A stretch of 64,000 nt of DNA. It comes from Mycobacterium kiyosense. Its GTDB lineage: Bacteria; Actinomycetota; Actinomycetes; Mycobacteriales; Mycobacteriaceae. Shown here piece by piece: positions 12,098 to 21,379 of this stretch. The position numbers were made by a program, and so were the translations under genes. The notes beneath the pieces were generated by a model. The model was not told the origin of the DNA. It saw nothing but the letters and a program-made list of their open reading frames with translations, and did no database searches. The stretch is from the NCBI GenBank assembly GCA_021654635.1, contig AP025179.1, forward strand, positions 2,046,001 to 2,110,000, written 5' to 3'. Each line of letters starts with the position of its first letter. Position 1 is the first letter of the stretch.

Positions 12098-13414
12098 GTG
12101 ACCGACGCCATAGTCGACGTGAGGATCGCCCCGATGACCAGCTCTGCGAGCACTTCGTCCCCGACCGATGCCACCACCCGTCCCTACGACGCGATCGACC
12201 TCTCGTCGAAAGCGTTCTGGACCTCGACGGCCGCCGAACGAGAGCGATCGTTCGCTGCGCTGCGTGCCGAACGCCCGGTGAGCTGGCAGCCGCCCGTCGA
12301 AGGCGACCTGATCGAGAACCCCGCCGACCCCGGTTACTGGGCCGTCACCCGGCGCGCCGACATCGTCACCGTCAGCCGCAACAACGAGGTGTTCCTGTCC
12401 GGCAAGGGGGTGATGTTCGCCGACATCCCCGAAGAACTCCTGGAAGCCTCGCAGTCCTTCCTCGCCATGGATCCGCCGCGACACACCAAGTTGCGCAAGC
12501 TGGTCAGCGCCGCGTTCACCCCGCGTCAGGTCCGCCGCATCGAGGAATCCATCCAGCGCAACGCCCGCACCATCGTCGAGGAGTTGCGGGCGGCCGGCAG
12601 CGGCGCCGACTTCGTCGACCTGTGTGCCAAAGAACTGCCCATCCGCACCCTGTCCGAAATCGCCGGCATTCCGGCGTCCGAGGAGCACCAGGTGGCCAGC
12701 GCCGCCGATGCGGTGGTGTCCTGGGCGGACCCCGAATACCTCGCCGGGCGTAACCCGCTCGAGCTGCTGGTCCAGAATCAGATGTATCTGCACCAGGTGG
12801 CCGGGGTGCTGGCCGCACAGCGCCGCGAGGAGCCCGGCGACGACCTGTTCAGCGAGTTGGTGAACGCCGAGGTGGACGGCGACCGGCTCACCGACGCCGA
12901 TGTGGCCGCCTTCTTCGTGCTGCTCGCGGTGGCCGGTAACGACACCACTCGCCAGACCGCGAGCCACGCGCTGAAAGCGCTGACCGACTTTCCCGACCAG
13001 AAGGCTTGGTTGCAAGAGGATTTCGACAACCGGATCGGCACGGCCGTCGAGGAGTTCATCCGATACGCCACTCCGGTGATGACGTTCCGCCGCACCGCCG
13101 CAACGGATTGCGAGCTGGGCGGCCAGCAGATCCGCGCCGGTGAGAAGGTGGCGATGTTCTACGCCTCCGGCAACTGGGACCGCGATGCGTTCGACCATCC
13201 AGAACGCCTGGACCTGGCCCGAAATCCCAACCCGCACCTGGGATTCGGTGGCGGCGGCGTGCACTTCTGCCTGGGCGCGCACGTGGCCAGGGCGCAACTG
13301 CGGGCCCTGTTCGGCGAGTTGCTCCGCCAGGTTCCCGAAATCCAGGCCGGCGAACCGTCGTACGTCGTCGGCAACTTCATCCACGCGATCCGCAGCATGC
13401 CCTGCACCTTCTGA
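12098..13414 (+). CDS. Cytochrome P450
   Basis: Soluble heme monooxygenase, 438 residues. The I-helix oxygen-binding segment is VAGNDTTRQTASHAL. The K-helix ExxR lies in EEFIRYATP. The heme-binding loop is HLGFGGGGVHFCLGAHVA, with the cysteine thiolate ligand near residue 390. It resembles the actinobacterial CYP124/125/142-like branch in its GGGG-H-FCLG loop; subfamily and substrate are not assigned. GTG 12098 follows AGGAAAA; ATG 12134 is an alternative start with its own GAGG. No ferredoxin or reductase gene is adjacent. Probably controlled by the divergent TetR regulator. Confidence 0.93.
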   Translation: MTDAIVDVRIAPMTSSASTSSPTDATTRPYDAIDLSSKAFWTSTAAERERSFAALRAERPVSWQPPVEGDLIENPADPGYWAVTRRADIVTVSRNNEVFLSGKGVMFADIPEELLEASQSFLAMDPPRHTKLRKLVSAAFTPRQVRRIEESIQRNARTIVEELRAAGSGADFVDLCAKELPIRTLSEIAGIPASEEHQVASAADAVVSWADPEYLAGRNPLELLVQNQMYLHQVAGVLAAQRREEPGDDLFSELVNAEVDGDRLTDADVAAFFVLLAVAGNDTTRQTASHALKALTDFPDQKAWLQEDFDNRIGTAVEEFIRYATPVMTFRRTAATDCELGGQQIRAGEKVAMFYASGNWDRDAFDHPERLDLARNPNPHLGFGGGGVHFCLGAHVARAQLRALFGELLRQVPEIQAGEPSYVVGNFIHAIRSMPCTF

Positions 13415-13448
13415 GATTTCGGCGGTACTGTCGCGACCGCGCGACTGT

Positions 13449-13480
13449 CTTGAAGTGACCGCGTGCGCGGTCGCTTCAAG
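13449..13480 (+). terminator. Strong 15-bp-arm hairpin after the P450 gene
   Basis: Left arm 13449-13463 (CTTGAAGTGACCGCG) and right arm 13466-13480 (CGCGGTCGCTTCAAG) pair with one G-T wobble around a 2-base centre. No T-run follows, which is common for mycobacterial intrinsic-like terminators. An operator or other cruciform is possible, because nearly all of it is symmetric. Confidence 0.45.
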
Positions 13481-13497
13481 AAATCGTCAAGAAATCG
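13476..13497 (+). repeat. Two tandem 11-bp direct repeats
   Basis: TCAAGAAATCG occurs at 13476-13486 and again at 13487-13497, overlapping the right arm of the preceding hairpin. Function unknown. It lies upstream of the 57-residue ORF at 13582. Confidence 0.8.
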
Positions 13498-13581
13498 TTG
13501 AGGATCCACCTAGTCGTCTCCGAAAAACTCGTCGTATCAGCGAACCCGGCCGGGTCGCTACGACAGAGATTCGGAGAGATC

Positions 13582-13755
13582 ATGTGGGCTTTGACAACTT
13601 CCAACGGACTGCGGGTCGACAACATCCGGTTCGAGCGCGACGCCAGAATGGCCGTGCACAACCTGGGTTACCCGCGAGCCATCGGCCCGTACTCCTGGCA
13701 GGTCGTGGACAACCAGGGACGGCAGTTCGTCGCCGAGGTCAGAAAGGCGCGCTGA
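13582..13755 (+). CDS. Small hypothetical protein, 57 residues
   Basis: A short ORF starting MWALTTSNGLRVDNIRFERD and ending QFVAEVRKAR, preceded by GGAGAG 5 bases upstream of ATG 13582. It has a compact mix of hydrophobic and basic residues with no signal peptide or membrane segment. I do not recognise a family. Its 3' end overlaps the 3' end of the convergent sirtuin gene by 17 bases. The upstream reading to 13498 is possible but lacks a better ribosome-binding site. Confidence 0.5.
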   Translation: MWALTTSNGLRVDNIRFERDARMAVHNLGYPRAIGPYSWQVVDNQGRQFVAEVRKAR

Positions 13756-14572
13756 CAACCAGTTCCGCGGTCAGCAGCGTCAGAATTTCCGAACAACCGC
13801 CGTCGACCTTGACGGTGGACAGGTCGTCGCCGCGGGTCGCGCCCCGGTTGACGATCGCTACCGGGATACCGTGGGCCGCTGCGTGTCGGACGAACCGGTA
13901 GCCGGAGAACACCGTCAGCGACGAGCCGGCGACCAGCAGCGCCTCCGCCTGGTCCACCAATGAATATGCTTCGGCTACAACCCCTTTGGGGACACTCTCG
14001 CCGAAGTAGACGATGTCGGGTTTGAGCATGCCCCCGCAGTGCGGGCAGTCGAGATAGCGGAACGACTCGGTTTCGGCGACGACGGCGTCCGCATCCGGCG
14101 CCACCGCCAGCCCGCCGACGGACTCGGCGCGCTCGACGAACCCGGGGTTGAGCGCCTCCAGTTGCTCGGCGAGGGCGGCGCGGCTCATGGCGTGACCACA
14201 GCCCAGGCAGGCGACCTGCGCGTAGGTGCCGTGCAGATTCACCACGTTGGCGCTGCCGGCCTTGGTGTGCAGCAGGTCGACGTTCTGCGTGATCACCCCG
14301 CAGACCACTCCCGCCTGTTCCAGGGCAGCCAGCGCGTAATGGCCCGCATTGGGCCGGGTGTCGTCCATGTGCCGCCAGCCGAGATGATTGCGGGCCCAGT
14401 ACCGCTGCCGGAACACCGGATCTGAGGTGAACTGGCGGATCGTCATCGGATTGCTGGGCGGCGAGTCGGGTCCCCGATAATCGGGTATGCCGGAGTCCGT
14501 GGAAATGCCTGCACCGGTGAGCACCGCAATTCGCCGGCCGGACAGCATCGCGACGAGCTCGGGAGATTCCAT
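13739..14572 (-). CDS. Sir2-family NAD-dependent protein deacylase
   Basis: Sirtuin of 277 residues that removes acyl groups from lysines using NAD+. It shows the Rossmann entry VLTGAGISTDSGIPDYRG, the NAD pocket TQNVDLLHTKAG, the catalytic histidine in NLHGTY, and two zinc-binding pairs, CLGC and CPHC. GSSLTVFSGYRF follows near the C-terminus. ATG 14572 is chosen; GTG 14590 is a possible upstream start. It is divergent from nadE, whose product makes its co-substrate. As I recall, M. tuberculosis has no sirtuin at this position, so it looks like part of an accessory insert with the P450. Confidence 0.9.
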   Translation of the reverse strand: MESPELVAMLSGRRIAVLTGAGISTDSGIPDYRGPDSPPSNPMTIRQFTSDPVFRQRYWARNHLGWRHMDDTRPNAGHYALAALEQAGVVCGVITQNVDLLHTKAGSANVVNLHGTYAQVACLGCGHAMSRAALAEQLEALNPGFVERAESVGGLAVAPDADAVVAETESFRYLDCPHCGGMLKPDIVYFGESVPKGVVAEAYSLVDQAEALLVAGSSLTVFSGYRFVRHAAAHGIPVAIVNRGATRGDDLSTVKVDGGCSEILTLLTAELVVSAPF

Positions 14573-14644
14573 GCATTCGAGAGTAGGCACCTTTGCGGGA
14601 CGGGCTTCGGGCGTCACGGGCGCCGCACGCCACAATGGTGGGCG

Positions 14645-16687
14645 ATGAACTTCTATTCGGCCTACCAGCACGGGTTCCTGCGCGTCGCCGCATGCACGCA
14701 CCACACCACCATCGCCGACCCGGCGGCCAACGCCGCGTCGGTGCTGCAGGTGGCCCGCGAATGTCACGACGAGGGTGTCGGATTGGCGGTGTTCCCCGAA
14801 CTGACACTGTCCGGCTACTCGATCGAGGACATTCTGCTCGCCGACGCCCTGCTCGACGCGGTCGAGGATGCGCTGGCTGACCTGGTCGCCGAATCGGCCG
14901 GCCTGCTGCCGGTCCTGGTGGTGGGTGCGCCGCTGCGGCATCGGCACCGCGTCTACAACACCGCGCTGGTGGTGCACCGTGGTGCGGTGCTCGGGGTGAT
15001 CCCCAAGTCCTACCTGCCGAACTATCGGGAGTTCTACGAGCGACGCCAAATGGCCGCCGGGGACGACGAGCGCGGCACCATTCGGGTGGCGGGCCGGGAC
15101 GCGCCGTTCGGGCCGGACCTGTTGTTCGCCGCGGCCGACCTGCCCGGTTTCGTGCTGCACGTGGAGATCTGCGAGGACATGTTCGTTCCGGTGCCGCCCA
15201 GCGCCGAGGCCGCCCTGGCTGGTGCGACGGTGCTGGCCAACCTGTCCGGCAGCCCGATCACGGTGGGCCGCGCCGAGGACCGGTCACTGCTGGCGCGGTC
15301 GGCGTCGGCGCGCTGCCTGGCCGCGTACATATACGCGGCTGCGGGGGAGGGCGAGTCGACGACCGATCTGGCCTGGGACGGCCAGACGATGATCTGGGAG
15401 AACGGTGCGCTGCTGGCACAATCCGAACGCTTCCCGAAAGGCGGGCGCCGCTCGGTGGCCGACGTCGACACCGAGCTGCTGCGCTCGGAACGGTTGCGGA
15501 TGGGCACCTTCGACGACAACCGGCGTCACCACGCCGCCGTGACGGACGCGTTCCGGCGCATCGAGTTTCGGCTCGACCCGCCCGACGGCGACATCGGTCT
15601 GCTGCGCACTGTGGAGCGCTTCCCCTTCGTGCCCGCCGATCCGCAACGGCTGCAGCAGGATTGCTATGAGGCGTACAACATCCAGGTGTCGGGTCTCGAG
15701 CAGCGGTTGCGGGCATTGGACTACCCGAAGGTGGTCATCGGTGTTTCCGGCGGGCTGGATTCGACGCACGCGTTGATCGTCGCCGCTCGGGCGATGGACC
15801 GGGAAGGCCGGCCGCGCAGCGACATCCTGGCCTTCACACTGCCGGGGTTCGCCACCGGCGATCGCACCAAGGCCAACGCGGTCAAGTTGTCCCGTGCGCT
15901 GGGAGTCAACTTCGAGGAAATCGACATCCGGGACACGGCCAAGGGGATGCTCGCCGAGATGGGCCATCCGTTCGCGCGGGGCGAGAAGGTCTACGACGTC
16001 ACGTTCGAGAATGTGCAGGCCGGCCTGCGCACCGACTACCTCTTCCGGTTGGCCAACCAGCGCGGCGGCATCGTGCTGGGCACCGGCGACCTCTCCGAAC
16101 TGGGGCTGGGCTGGTCGACCTACGGTGTCGGCGACCAGATGTCGCACTACAACGTCAACGGCGGCGTGCCGAAAACGTTGATCCAGCACCTGATTCGCTG
16201 GGTCATCTCCGCCGACGAGTTCGACGAGCAGGTCGGCGAGATCCTGCAGTCGGTGCTGGACACCGAGATCACCCCCGAGCTGGTTCCCTCCGGCGAAGAG
16301 GAGGAATTGCAGAGCAGCGAGGCCAAGGTCGGACCCTATGCCCTGCAGGACTTTTCACTGTTCTACGTGCTGCGCTACGGCTTCCGCCCGTCCAAGATCG
16401 CCTTTCTGGCCCGGCATGCCTGGAGCGATGCCGAGCGCGGCAGCTCGCCGCCCGGTTTCCCCGAAGACAAGCGACCGGTCTACTCGCTGGCCGAGATCCG
16501 GCACTGGCTGAAGGTCTTCGCGCAGCGGTTCTACTCGTTCAGCCAGTTCAAACGTTCGGCACTGCCCAACGGTCCCAAGGTTTCCCATGGCGGTGCGCTG
16601 TCGCCGCGCGGGGATTGGCGGGCCCCCTCGGACATGTCCGCGCGGATCTGGCTGGACGAGATCGAACGTCACGTGCCCGAGGACTGA
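14645..16687 (+). CDS. nadE: Glutamine-dependent NAD+ synthetase
   Basis: Last step of NAD+ synthesis; amidates nicotinic acid adenine dinucleotide with ammonia from glutamine. 680 residues, the normal length for the two-domain form. The N-terminal nitrilase-type glutaminase (about 1-290) has [13 protein letters not shown] (Glu), the lysine in [16 protein letters not shown] and the nucleophile in VEICEDMF (Cys). The C-terminal synthetase has the PP-loop [14 protein letters not shown] and [19 protein letters not shown] 14645 begins [15 protein letters not shown]. It converges with rbsK only 14 bases downstream. Confidence 0.97.
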   Translation: MNFYSAYQHGFLRVAACTHHTTIADPAANAASVLQVARECHDEGVGLAVFPELTLSGYSIEDILLADALLDAVEDALADLVAESAGLLPVLVVGAPLRHRHRVYNTALVVHRGAVLGVIPKSYLPNYREFYERRQMAAGDDERGTIRVAGRDAPFGPDLLFAAADLPGFVLHVEICEDMFVPVPPSAEAALAGATVLANLSGSPITVGRAEDRSLLARSASARCLAAYIYAAAGEGESTTDLAWDGQTMIWENGALLAQSERFPKGGRRSVADVDTELLRSERLRMGTFDDNRRHHAAVTDAFRRIEFRLDPPDGDIGLLRTVERFPFVPADPQRLQQDCYEAYNIQVSGLEQRLRALDYPKVVIGVSGGLDSTHALIVAARAMDREGRPRSDILAFTLPGFATGDRTKANAVKLSRALGVNFEEIDIRDTAKGMLAEMGHPFARGEKVYDVTFENVQAGLRTDYLFRLANQRGGIVLGTGDLSELGLGWSTYGVGDQMSHYNVNGGVPKTLIQHLIRWVISADEFDEQVGEILQSVLDTEITPELVPSGEEEELQSSEAKVGPYALQDFSLFYVLRYGFRPSKIAFLARHAWSDAERGSSPPGFPEDKRPVYSLAEIRHWLKVFAQRFYSFSQFKRSALPNGPKVSHGGALSPRGDWRAPSDMSARIWLDEIERHVPED

Positions 16688-16701
16688 ATTCTTCGTCGAG
16701 C

Positions 16702-17559
16702 TCAGTCGAGCATGGCCGCGTAGATCGCCGCCGCGGTGGGCGCACAGTCACCCGCTCCGGGAGTCAACGTGGCCAGGGCGCCGGCCGCGCAGGCACGCCG
16801 AATCGCACTTCGCCGCTGGGCGGCAGAGCCCGGTGCGCGCGGCCAGTTCGCGGCGAGCACCCCGGCGAACACGTCACCGGCGCCGGTGGTGTCGACCGCC
16901 GTAACCGTCGGCGCGGCCACCTCGAACTCGCCGTCGACGCCGGCGTAGCGCGCGCCGCGTGCTCCCAGAGTCGTCACGAAGTGCGCGGTCGGCCAATGCC
17001 ATTGGGCGGCCTCACCCTCATTGGCGATCACCACGTCGGTGACGGATGCCAATGCGGCCAGTGATTCCCGATGCGCCGGTGCGGCGTTGACCATCACGAC
17101 CGCCCCCGCAGATTGCGCCCGTCGCGCCGCGGACACCACCGTCGGCACCGGAATCTCTAACTGGGTCAACAACACATCGCAGTCGAAGGTGACGGCGGGG
17201 CCAAGCGACACCTGTGCGTTGGCGCCCGGTACGACCACGATCAGATTCTCGGCGCCGGCATCGACGACGACGATCGCCGTTCCACTGGGGCCGGACACTG
17301 CGACCAGGTGATCCAACCCGACACCGTTGCCGCGCAGGTGCTCCCGCAACTGCTCGGCCGCCGGGTCGTCTCCGACGGCGCCGACGAACTGTACGCGCGC
17401 ACCCGCACGCGCCGCTGCGATCGCCTGATTGGCGCCCTTGCCTCCGGGCGCATACGACAGCGACGATGCCAGCACCGTCTGGCCCGGCGCCGGCAGCGAG
17501 GTGACCTGTAACGTCAGGTCGAGATTCACGCTGCCGACGACCGTCACTCGCTTCGCCAT
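16702..17559 (-). CDS. rbsK: Ribokinase, PfkB family
   Basis: 285-residue sugar kinase that phosphorylates ribose at O5. The PfkB N-terminal signature is GGKGANQAIAAARAGARV. The C-terminal signature with the catalytic base is DTTGAGDVFAGVLAANWP. The start MAKRVTVVGSVNLDL is typical of ribokinases. It is next to nadE, as in other mycobacteria. No ribose transporter is adjacent, so nucleoside salvage is as likely as sugar import. Confidence 0.9.
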   Translation of the reverse strand: MAKRVTVVGSVNLDLTLQVTSLPAPGQTVLASSLSYAPGGKGANQAIAAARAGARVQFVGAVGDDPAAEQLREHLRGNGVGLDHLVAVSGPSGTAIVVVDAGAENLIVVVPGANAQVSLGPAVTFDCDVLLTQLEIPVPTVVSAARRAQSAGAVVMVNAAPAHRESLAALASVTDVVIANEGEAAQWHWPTAHFVTTLGARGARYAGVDGEFEVAAPTVTAVDTTGAGDVFAGVLAANWPRAPGSAAQRRSAIRRACAAGALATLTPGAGDCAPTAAAIYAAMLD

Positions 17560-17722
17560 AGCGTCGAGGCTAACGACACCGGCGGGCGGGCATCACCTTT
17601 CGGTGAAAGCGAGGACACAGCCAGGTGTCACTTTCCGGCAAAGCCCGACAAGCCGTACTGAGCGGGCTAATGTGCAGCGTGATCGGGGACCCGTTACAAA
17701 CCGGTGGCAGAAGGGAAGCCGA

Positions 17723-19906
17723 TTGACATCGGGTGAGCCAACAAAGCCGGCGCCGGAGAGCGACAACAGTACGTCTCCGGTCGCACAGCGCGCCCGGCGC
17801 CGGTTTCCGGGGATACGCTTCCGGGTCAGCATCCAATCCAAGATCCTGGTGGCACTGCTGCTTTCGAGCATCTTGTCGGTCGCCGTCGTCGGCCTGATCG
17901 GAGCGCTTTCGGGGCGCAGCGCGATGCGCGAAGTCGAGTCCGAGCGGCTGATCGAGCTGCGCCAGTCCCAGAAGCGACAGATCGAGGCGCTGTTCCGGGA
18001 GGTGACCAATTCGCTGGACGTTTACAGCGGAGGGTTCAGCGTCGACCAAGCGGTGACCGCAATGGCCGCCGGGATGAGCGAGTTGGCCAACGCCAACATC
18101 AGCGGCGCCCAGCAGCAGGCGATCGTCGACTACTACAAGAACCAGATGATCAAGCCCATCAAACAGGCGACCGGCGACGACATCGATCTCAATGCGGTGC
18201 TGCCGAACTCCAACGCCCAGAAGTACCTGCAGGCGTACTACACGGCCTCGACAAAGACCGATGCATTACCGGTCACCGACGCCGGCGACGGCAGCGCATG
18301 GTCGGCCGCCAACGCCCGGTACGACTTCTACATGCGTGACATCGTCACCCGCTTCGACTACCAGGACGCGCTGCTGTTCGATCTGGACGGCAATGTCGTC
18401 TACTCGGTGAAGAAAGGGCCGGACCTCGGCACCAATATCCTCACCGGACCGTACCGAGAGTCGAATCTGCGCGAGGCTTACCAAAAAGCGTTGCGCTCCA
18501 ACGATATCGATTTCATCTGGATCACCGATTTCGAGCCCTACCAGCCCCACCTCGCCGCCCCCACGGCCTGGGTGGTGTCGCCGATCGGCGTGAACAAAAT
18601 CGACGGGGTGATGGCCCTGCCGGTGCCGATCGCCAAGATCAACAGCATCATGACCGCCGACAAGAACTGGAAGGGCGCCGGAATGGGTGCGGCGACCGAG
18701 ACCTTTCTGGCCGGTCCAGACGATCTGATGCGCTCTGATTCAAGGCTTTTCCTGGAAGATCCGCAGGAATATCGGCGCCAGGCTATTGCGGCCGGCACCG
18801 CGCCCAGCGTCGCGGACCGGGCTATCCGGTTGGGTGGCACCACACTGGTGCAACCGGTGCGCAGCGCGGGTCTGCGCGCGGCGCAACGCGGGGAGACCGG
18901 CGTCGTCGCCGGCACCGACTACACGGGTAACCGGGAACTGGAAGCCTATGCCCCGCTGAATATCCCCAACTCGGACCTGCACTGGTCGATCCTGGCGACT
19001 CGGGATGACTCCGACGCGTTCGCCAGGCTAGGCAGATTCAGCAAGACCCTGGCGATCGCGGTCACGGGGATGATCTTTGCCGTCTGCGTGGTCTCGATGC
19101 TTGTCGCGCAGGCGGCGGTGCGCCCGGTCCGGCGTCTGGAAAAGGGCACCCAGCAGATCAGCTCCGGTGACTACGAGGTCAACATACCGGTCACCTCACG
19201 CGACGAAATCGGCGATCTCACAGTCGCTTTCAACGAAATGAGCCGAAATCTGGCGATCAAGGAAGAACTCCTCAATGAGCAGCGCAGGGAGAACGACCGA
19301 ATGCTGCTGGCGCTGATGCCCGAGTCGGTCGTCCAGCGTTACCGCGAAGGCGAGCCCACCATTGCGCAGAAGCATCAAGACGTCGCGATCATCTTCGCCG
19401 ACATCATCGGGCTGGACGAGATCTCCAACGATCTGCCCGGCAACGAGCTGGTCGGGATTGTCGACGAGTTGTTCGGCCAGTTCGACTCGGCAGCGGAAGC
19501 CCTTGGCGTGGAGAACATCCGCACGTTCCACAACGGATATCTGGCCAGTTGCGGAGTCATCACACCACGACTGGACAGCATCCATCGCAGCCTGGAGTTC
19601 GCCCTGGAGATGCGTCGCATCATCGAACGCTTCAACAGCCGCAGTCCACACGACCTGGGTCTTCGGGTGGGTATCAACACCGGCAACGTGACCAGCGGCC
19701 TGGTGGGCCAATCCGGGCTGGTCTTCGACATGTGGGGTGCCGCGGTCAGCTTGGCCTACCAAATGCACAGCGGCACACCGCAAGCCGGAATCTATGTGTC
19801 GGCGCAGGTATACGAGGCGATGCGGGATTCGCGGCAGTTCACGCCCGCCGGGACGATTTCGGTTGGCGGCGAAGAGCAGGCCATCTACCGGTTGTCGGAG
19901 CGGTGA
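17723..19906 (+). CDS. Membrane receptor with HAMP and a degenerate class III cyclase domain
   Basis: About 727 residues (ortholog position Rv2435c). First membrane helix ILVALLLSSILSVAVVGLIG, a large extracellular sensor domain (about residues 60-430, Cache-like), second helix LAIAVTGMIFAVCVVSMLVA, HAMP, then a class III cyclase fold. Catalytic positions are mostly lost: D560 (FADII) and D669 (FDMWG) remain, but the substrate Lys is R600, the second metal Asp is N604, the transition-state Asn is S676 and Arg is Q680. Probably little or no cyclase activity; a regulatory pseudoenzyme is likely. TTG 17723 is chosen because of AAGGGA upstream and the usual family length. Its stop overlaps the MscS gene start by one base. 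Confidence 0.85.
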   Translation: MTSGEPTKPAPESDNSTSPVAQRARRRFPGIRFRVSIQSKILVALLLSSILSVAVVGLIGALSGRSAMREVESERLIELRQSQKRQIEALFREVTNSLDVYSGGFSVDQAVTAMAAGMSELANANISGAQQQAIVDYYKNQMIKPIKQATGDDIDLNAVLPNSNAQKYLQAYYTASTKTDALPVTDAGDGSAWSAANARYDFYMRDIVTRFDYQDALLFDLDGNVVYSVKKGPDLGTNILTGPYRESNLREAYQKALRSNDIDFIWITDFEPYQPHLAAPTAWVVSPIGVNKIDGVMALPVPIAKINSIMTADKNWKGAGMGAATETFLAGPDDLMRSDSRLFLEDPQEYRRQAIAAGTAPSVADRAIRLGGTTLVQPVRSAGLRAAQRGETGVVAGTDYTGNRELEAYAPLNIPNSDLHWSILATRDDSDAFARLGRFSKTLAIAVTGMIFAVCVVSMLVAQAAVRPVRRLEKGTQQISSGDYEVNIPVTSRDEIGDLTVAFNEMSRNLAIKEELLNEQRRENDRMLLALMPESVVQRYREGEPTIAQKHQDVAIIFADIIGLDEISNDLPGNELVGIVDELFGQFDSAAEALGVENIRTFHNGYLASCGVITPRLDSIHRSLEFALEMRRIIERFNSRSPHDLGLRVGINTGNVTSGLVGQSGLVFDMWGAAVSLAYQMHSGTPQAGIYVSAQVYEAMRDSRQFTPAGTISVGGEEQAIYRLSER

Positions 19907-21309
19907 TGAGCGCATTCCACATGTCGTGGTTTCACTGGGCCGTCGGCATCGCGACCGGATTTCCGGTCGGCCTACTCCTACTGACCGAGTTGCAGCACGC
20001 CCTGCTCCGCAGAAACAACCGGTTGGCCCGCCAGGTCGGTGTATTGCGAAACTGGCTGCTGCCGCTCGGCGCGTTGTTGCTGCTGTTGGTCAAGGCGTCG
20101 GAGATCTCGGCCAGCGATGTCCCGGTGCGCATTCTGACCACCCTGTTCGGCTTCCTGGTGCTGGTGCTGTTGCTGTCCGGGCTGAGCACCACGGTGTTCG
20201 AGGGAGCCCCGGAGGACAGTTGGCGCAAACGATTCCCGGCGATCTTCCTCGACGTCGGCCGCATCGCGTTGATCGGCGTCGGTCTGGCGGTGATCCTGTC
20301 CTTCGTCTGGGGCGTTCGGGTTGGCGGGGTGTTCACCGCATTGGGAATCACCTCGGTGGTCATCGGGCTGATGCTGCAGAACTCCGTCGGTCAGATCGTC
20401 TCCGGCCTGTTCATGCTGTTCGAGCAGCCTTTCCGGATCAACGACTGGCTGGATACGCAGACGGCGCGCGGGCGGGTCGTCGAGGTGAACTGGCGCGCCG
20501 TGCACATCCAGACCGGCAGTGGGCTGCGGATCATGCCGAACTCGATGCTGGCCACCACCGCGTTCACCAATCTGAGCCGCCCCGCCGGGCCGCACAAGTG
20601 CTCGATCACCACCAGGTTCGCCACCTCTGACCCGCCCGACAAGGTCTGCGCGATGCTGAACCTGGTAGCCGGTGGGCTGCCCTTGATCAAGCCGGGTACC
20701 GCGCCGAGTTCGGTGGCTTTGGGCGGCGGTGAGTACAAGACCACCATCAGGGTCAACTCGCCCGCCGACGAGGGGGCGACGCAGTCGACCTTCGCGCGCT
20801 GGGTCTGGTACGCAGCGCGCCGCGAAGAACTGCATCTGGACGGCGACGACGACGACTTCTCGACGCCCGAACGGGTCAGCAAGGCGCTGCGCACGGTGGT
20901 CGCCCCGGAACTGCGGCTGACCCTCGCCGATCAACAGTTGCTGGCCCCGTACGCCAGGGTTGTGCGGTACGGCGCCGACGAGATCGTCCAGTACGCCGGG
21001 GAGGTTCCCGCGGTGATGACGTTTCTGGTCGCCGGCAGCGTCCGGCTGACCGTGATCGACGAGGTCGGCGACGTCGTACCCGTCACCACGCTGCACCAGG
21101 GCTCGTTCCTCGGGATCACCGCGCTGACCCGCCAGCCCAATCTCGCCGGCGCCTACGCTCTCGACGAGGTGACCGCGGTCGAGATTGAACGTGAGCACCT
21201 GGAGAAGATCGTTATGAACAAACCGATGTTGCTGCAGGACCTGGGCCGGATCATCGACGAGCGGCAGAGCACGGCCCGGCGGGTGACGCGCCGCGAGCGA
21301 GTCGGCTGA
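19906..21309 (+). CDS. MscS-type mechanosensitive channel with C-terminal cNMP-binding-fold domain
   Basis: 467 residues (Rv2434c position). It has several N-terminal membrane helices. The MscS pore-lining region is [21 protein letters not shown], followed by the beta domain [21 protein letters not shown] sequence. A CRP-like jelly roll occupies about residues 340-440. In the phosphate cassette ([19 protein letters not shown]) the Glu and Arg that hold cyclic nucleotide are replaced by I404 and A414, so cAMP binding is doubtful. The ATG lies in TGATG with the cyclase stop, so the two are translationally coupled and probably form one signalling unit at the inner membrane. Confidence 0.88.
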   Translation: MSAFHMSWFHWAVGIATGFPVGLLLLTELQHALLRRNNRLARQVGVLRNWLLPLGALLLLLVKASEISASDVPVRILTTLFGFLVLVLLLSGLSTTVFEGAPEDSWRKRFPAIFLDVGRIALIGVGLAVILSFVWGVRVGGVFTALGITSVVIGLMLQNSVGQIVSGLFMLFEQPFRINDWLDTQTARGRVVEVNWRAVHIQTGSGLRIMPNSMLATTAFTNLSRPAGPHKCSITTRFATSDPPDKVCAMLNLVAGGLPLIKPGTAPSSVALGGGEYKTTIRVNSPADEGATQSTFARWVWYAARREELHLDGDDDDFSTPERVSKALRTVVAPELRLTLADQQLLAPYARVVRYGADEIVQYAGEVPAVMTFLVAGSVRLTVIDEVGDVVPVTTLHQGSFLGITALTRQPNLAGAYALDEVTAVEIEREHLEKIVMNKPMLLQDLGRIIDERQSTARRVTRRERVG

Positions 21310-21379
21310 GTCGCGGCAGGGTGCCGCCGCGGCAACGGGCGGCCGCGCCCCATCGGAGCAGGCCGGATACCCTGTGGTA

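Noticed and set aside
17429..17722. N-terminal extension of the cyclase-like protein
   Set aside because: This part overlaps the ribokinase gene and its start region and lacks family similarity. TTG 17723 has a ribosome-binding site and gives the usual length.
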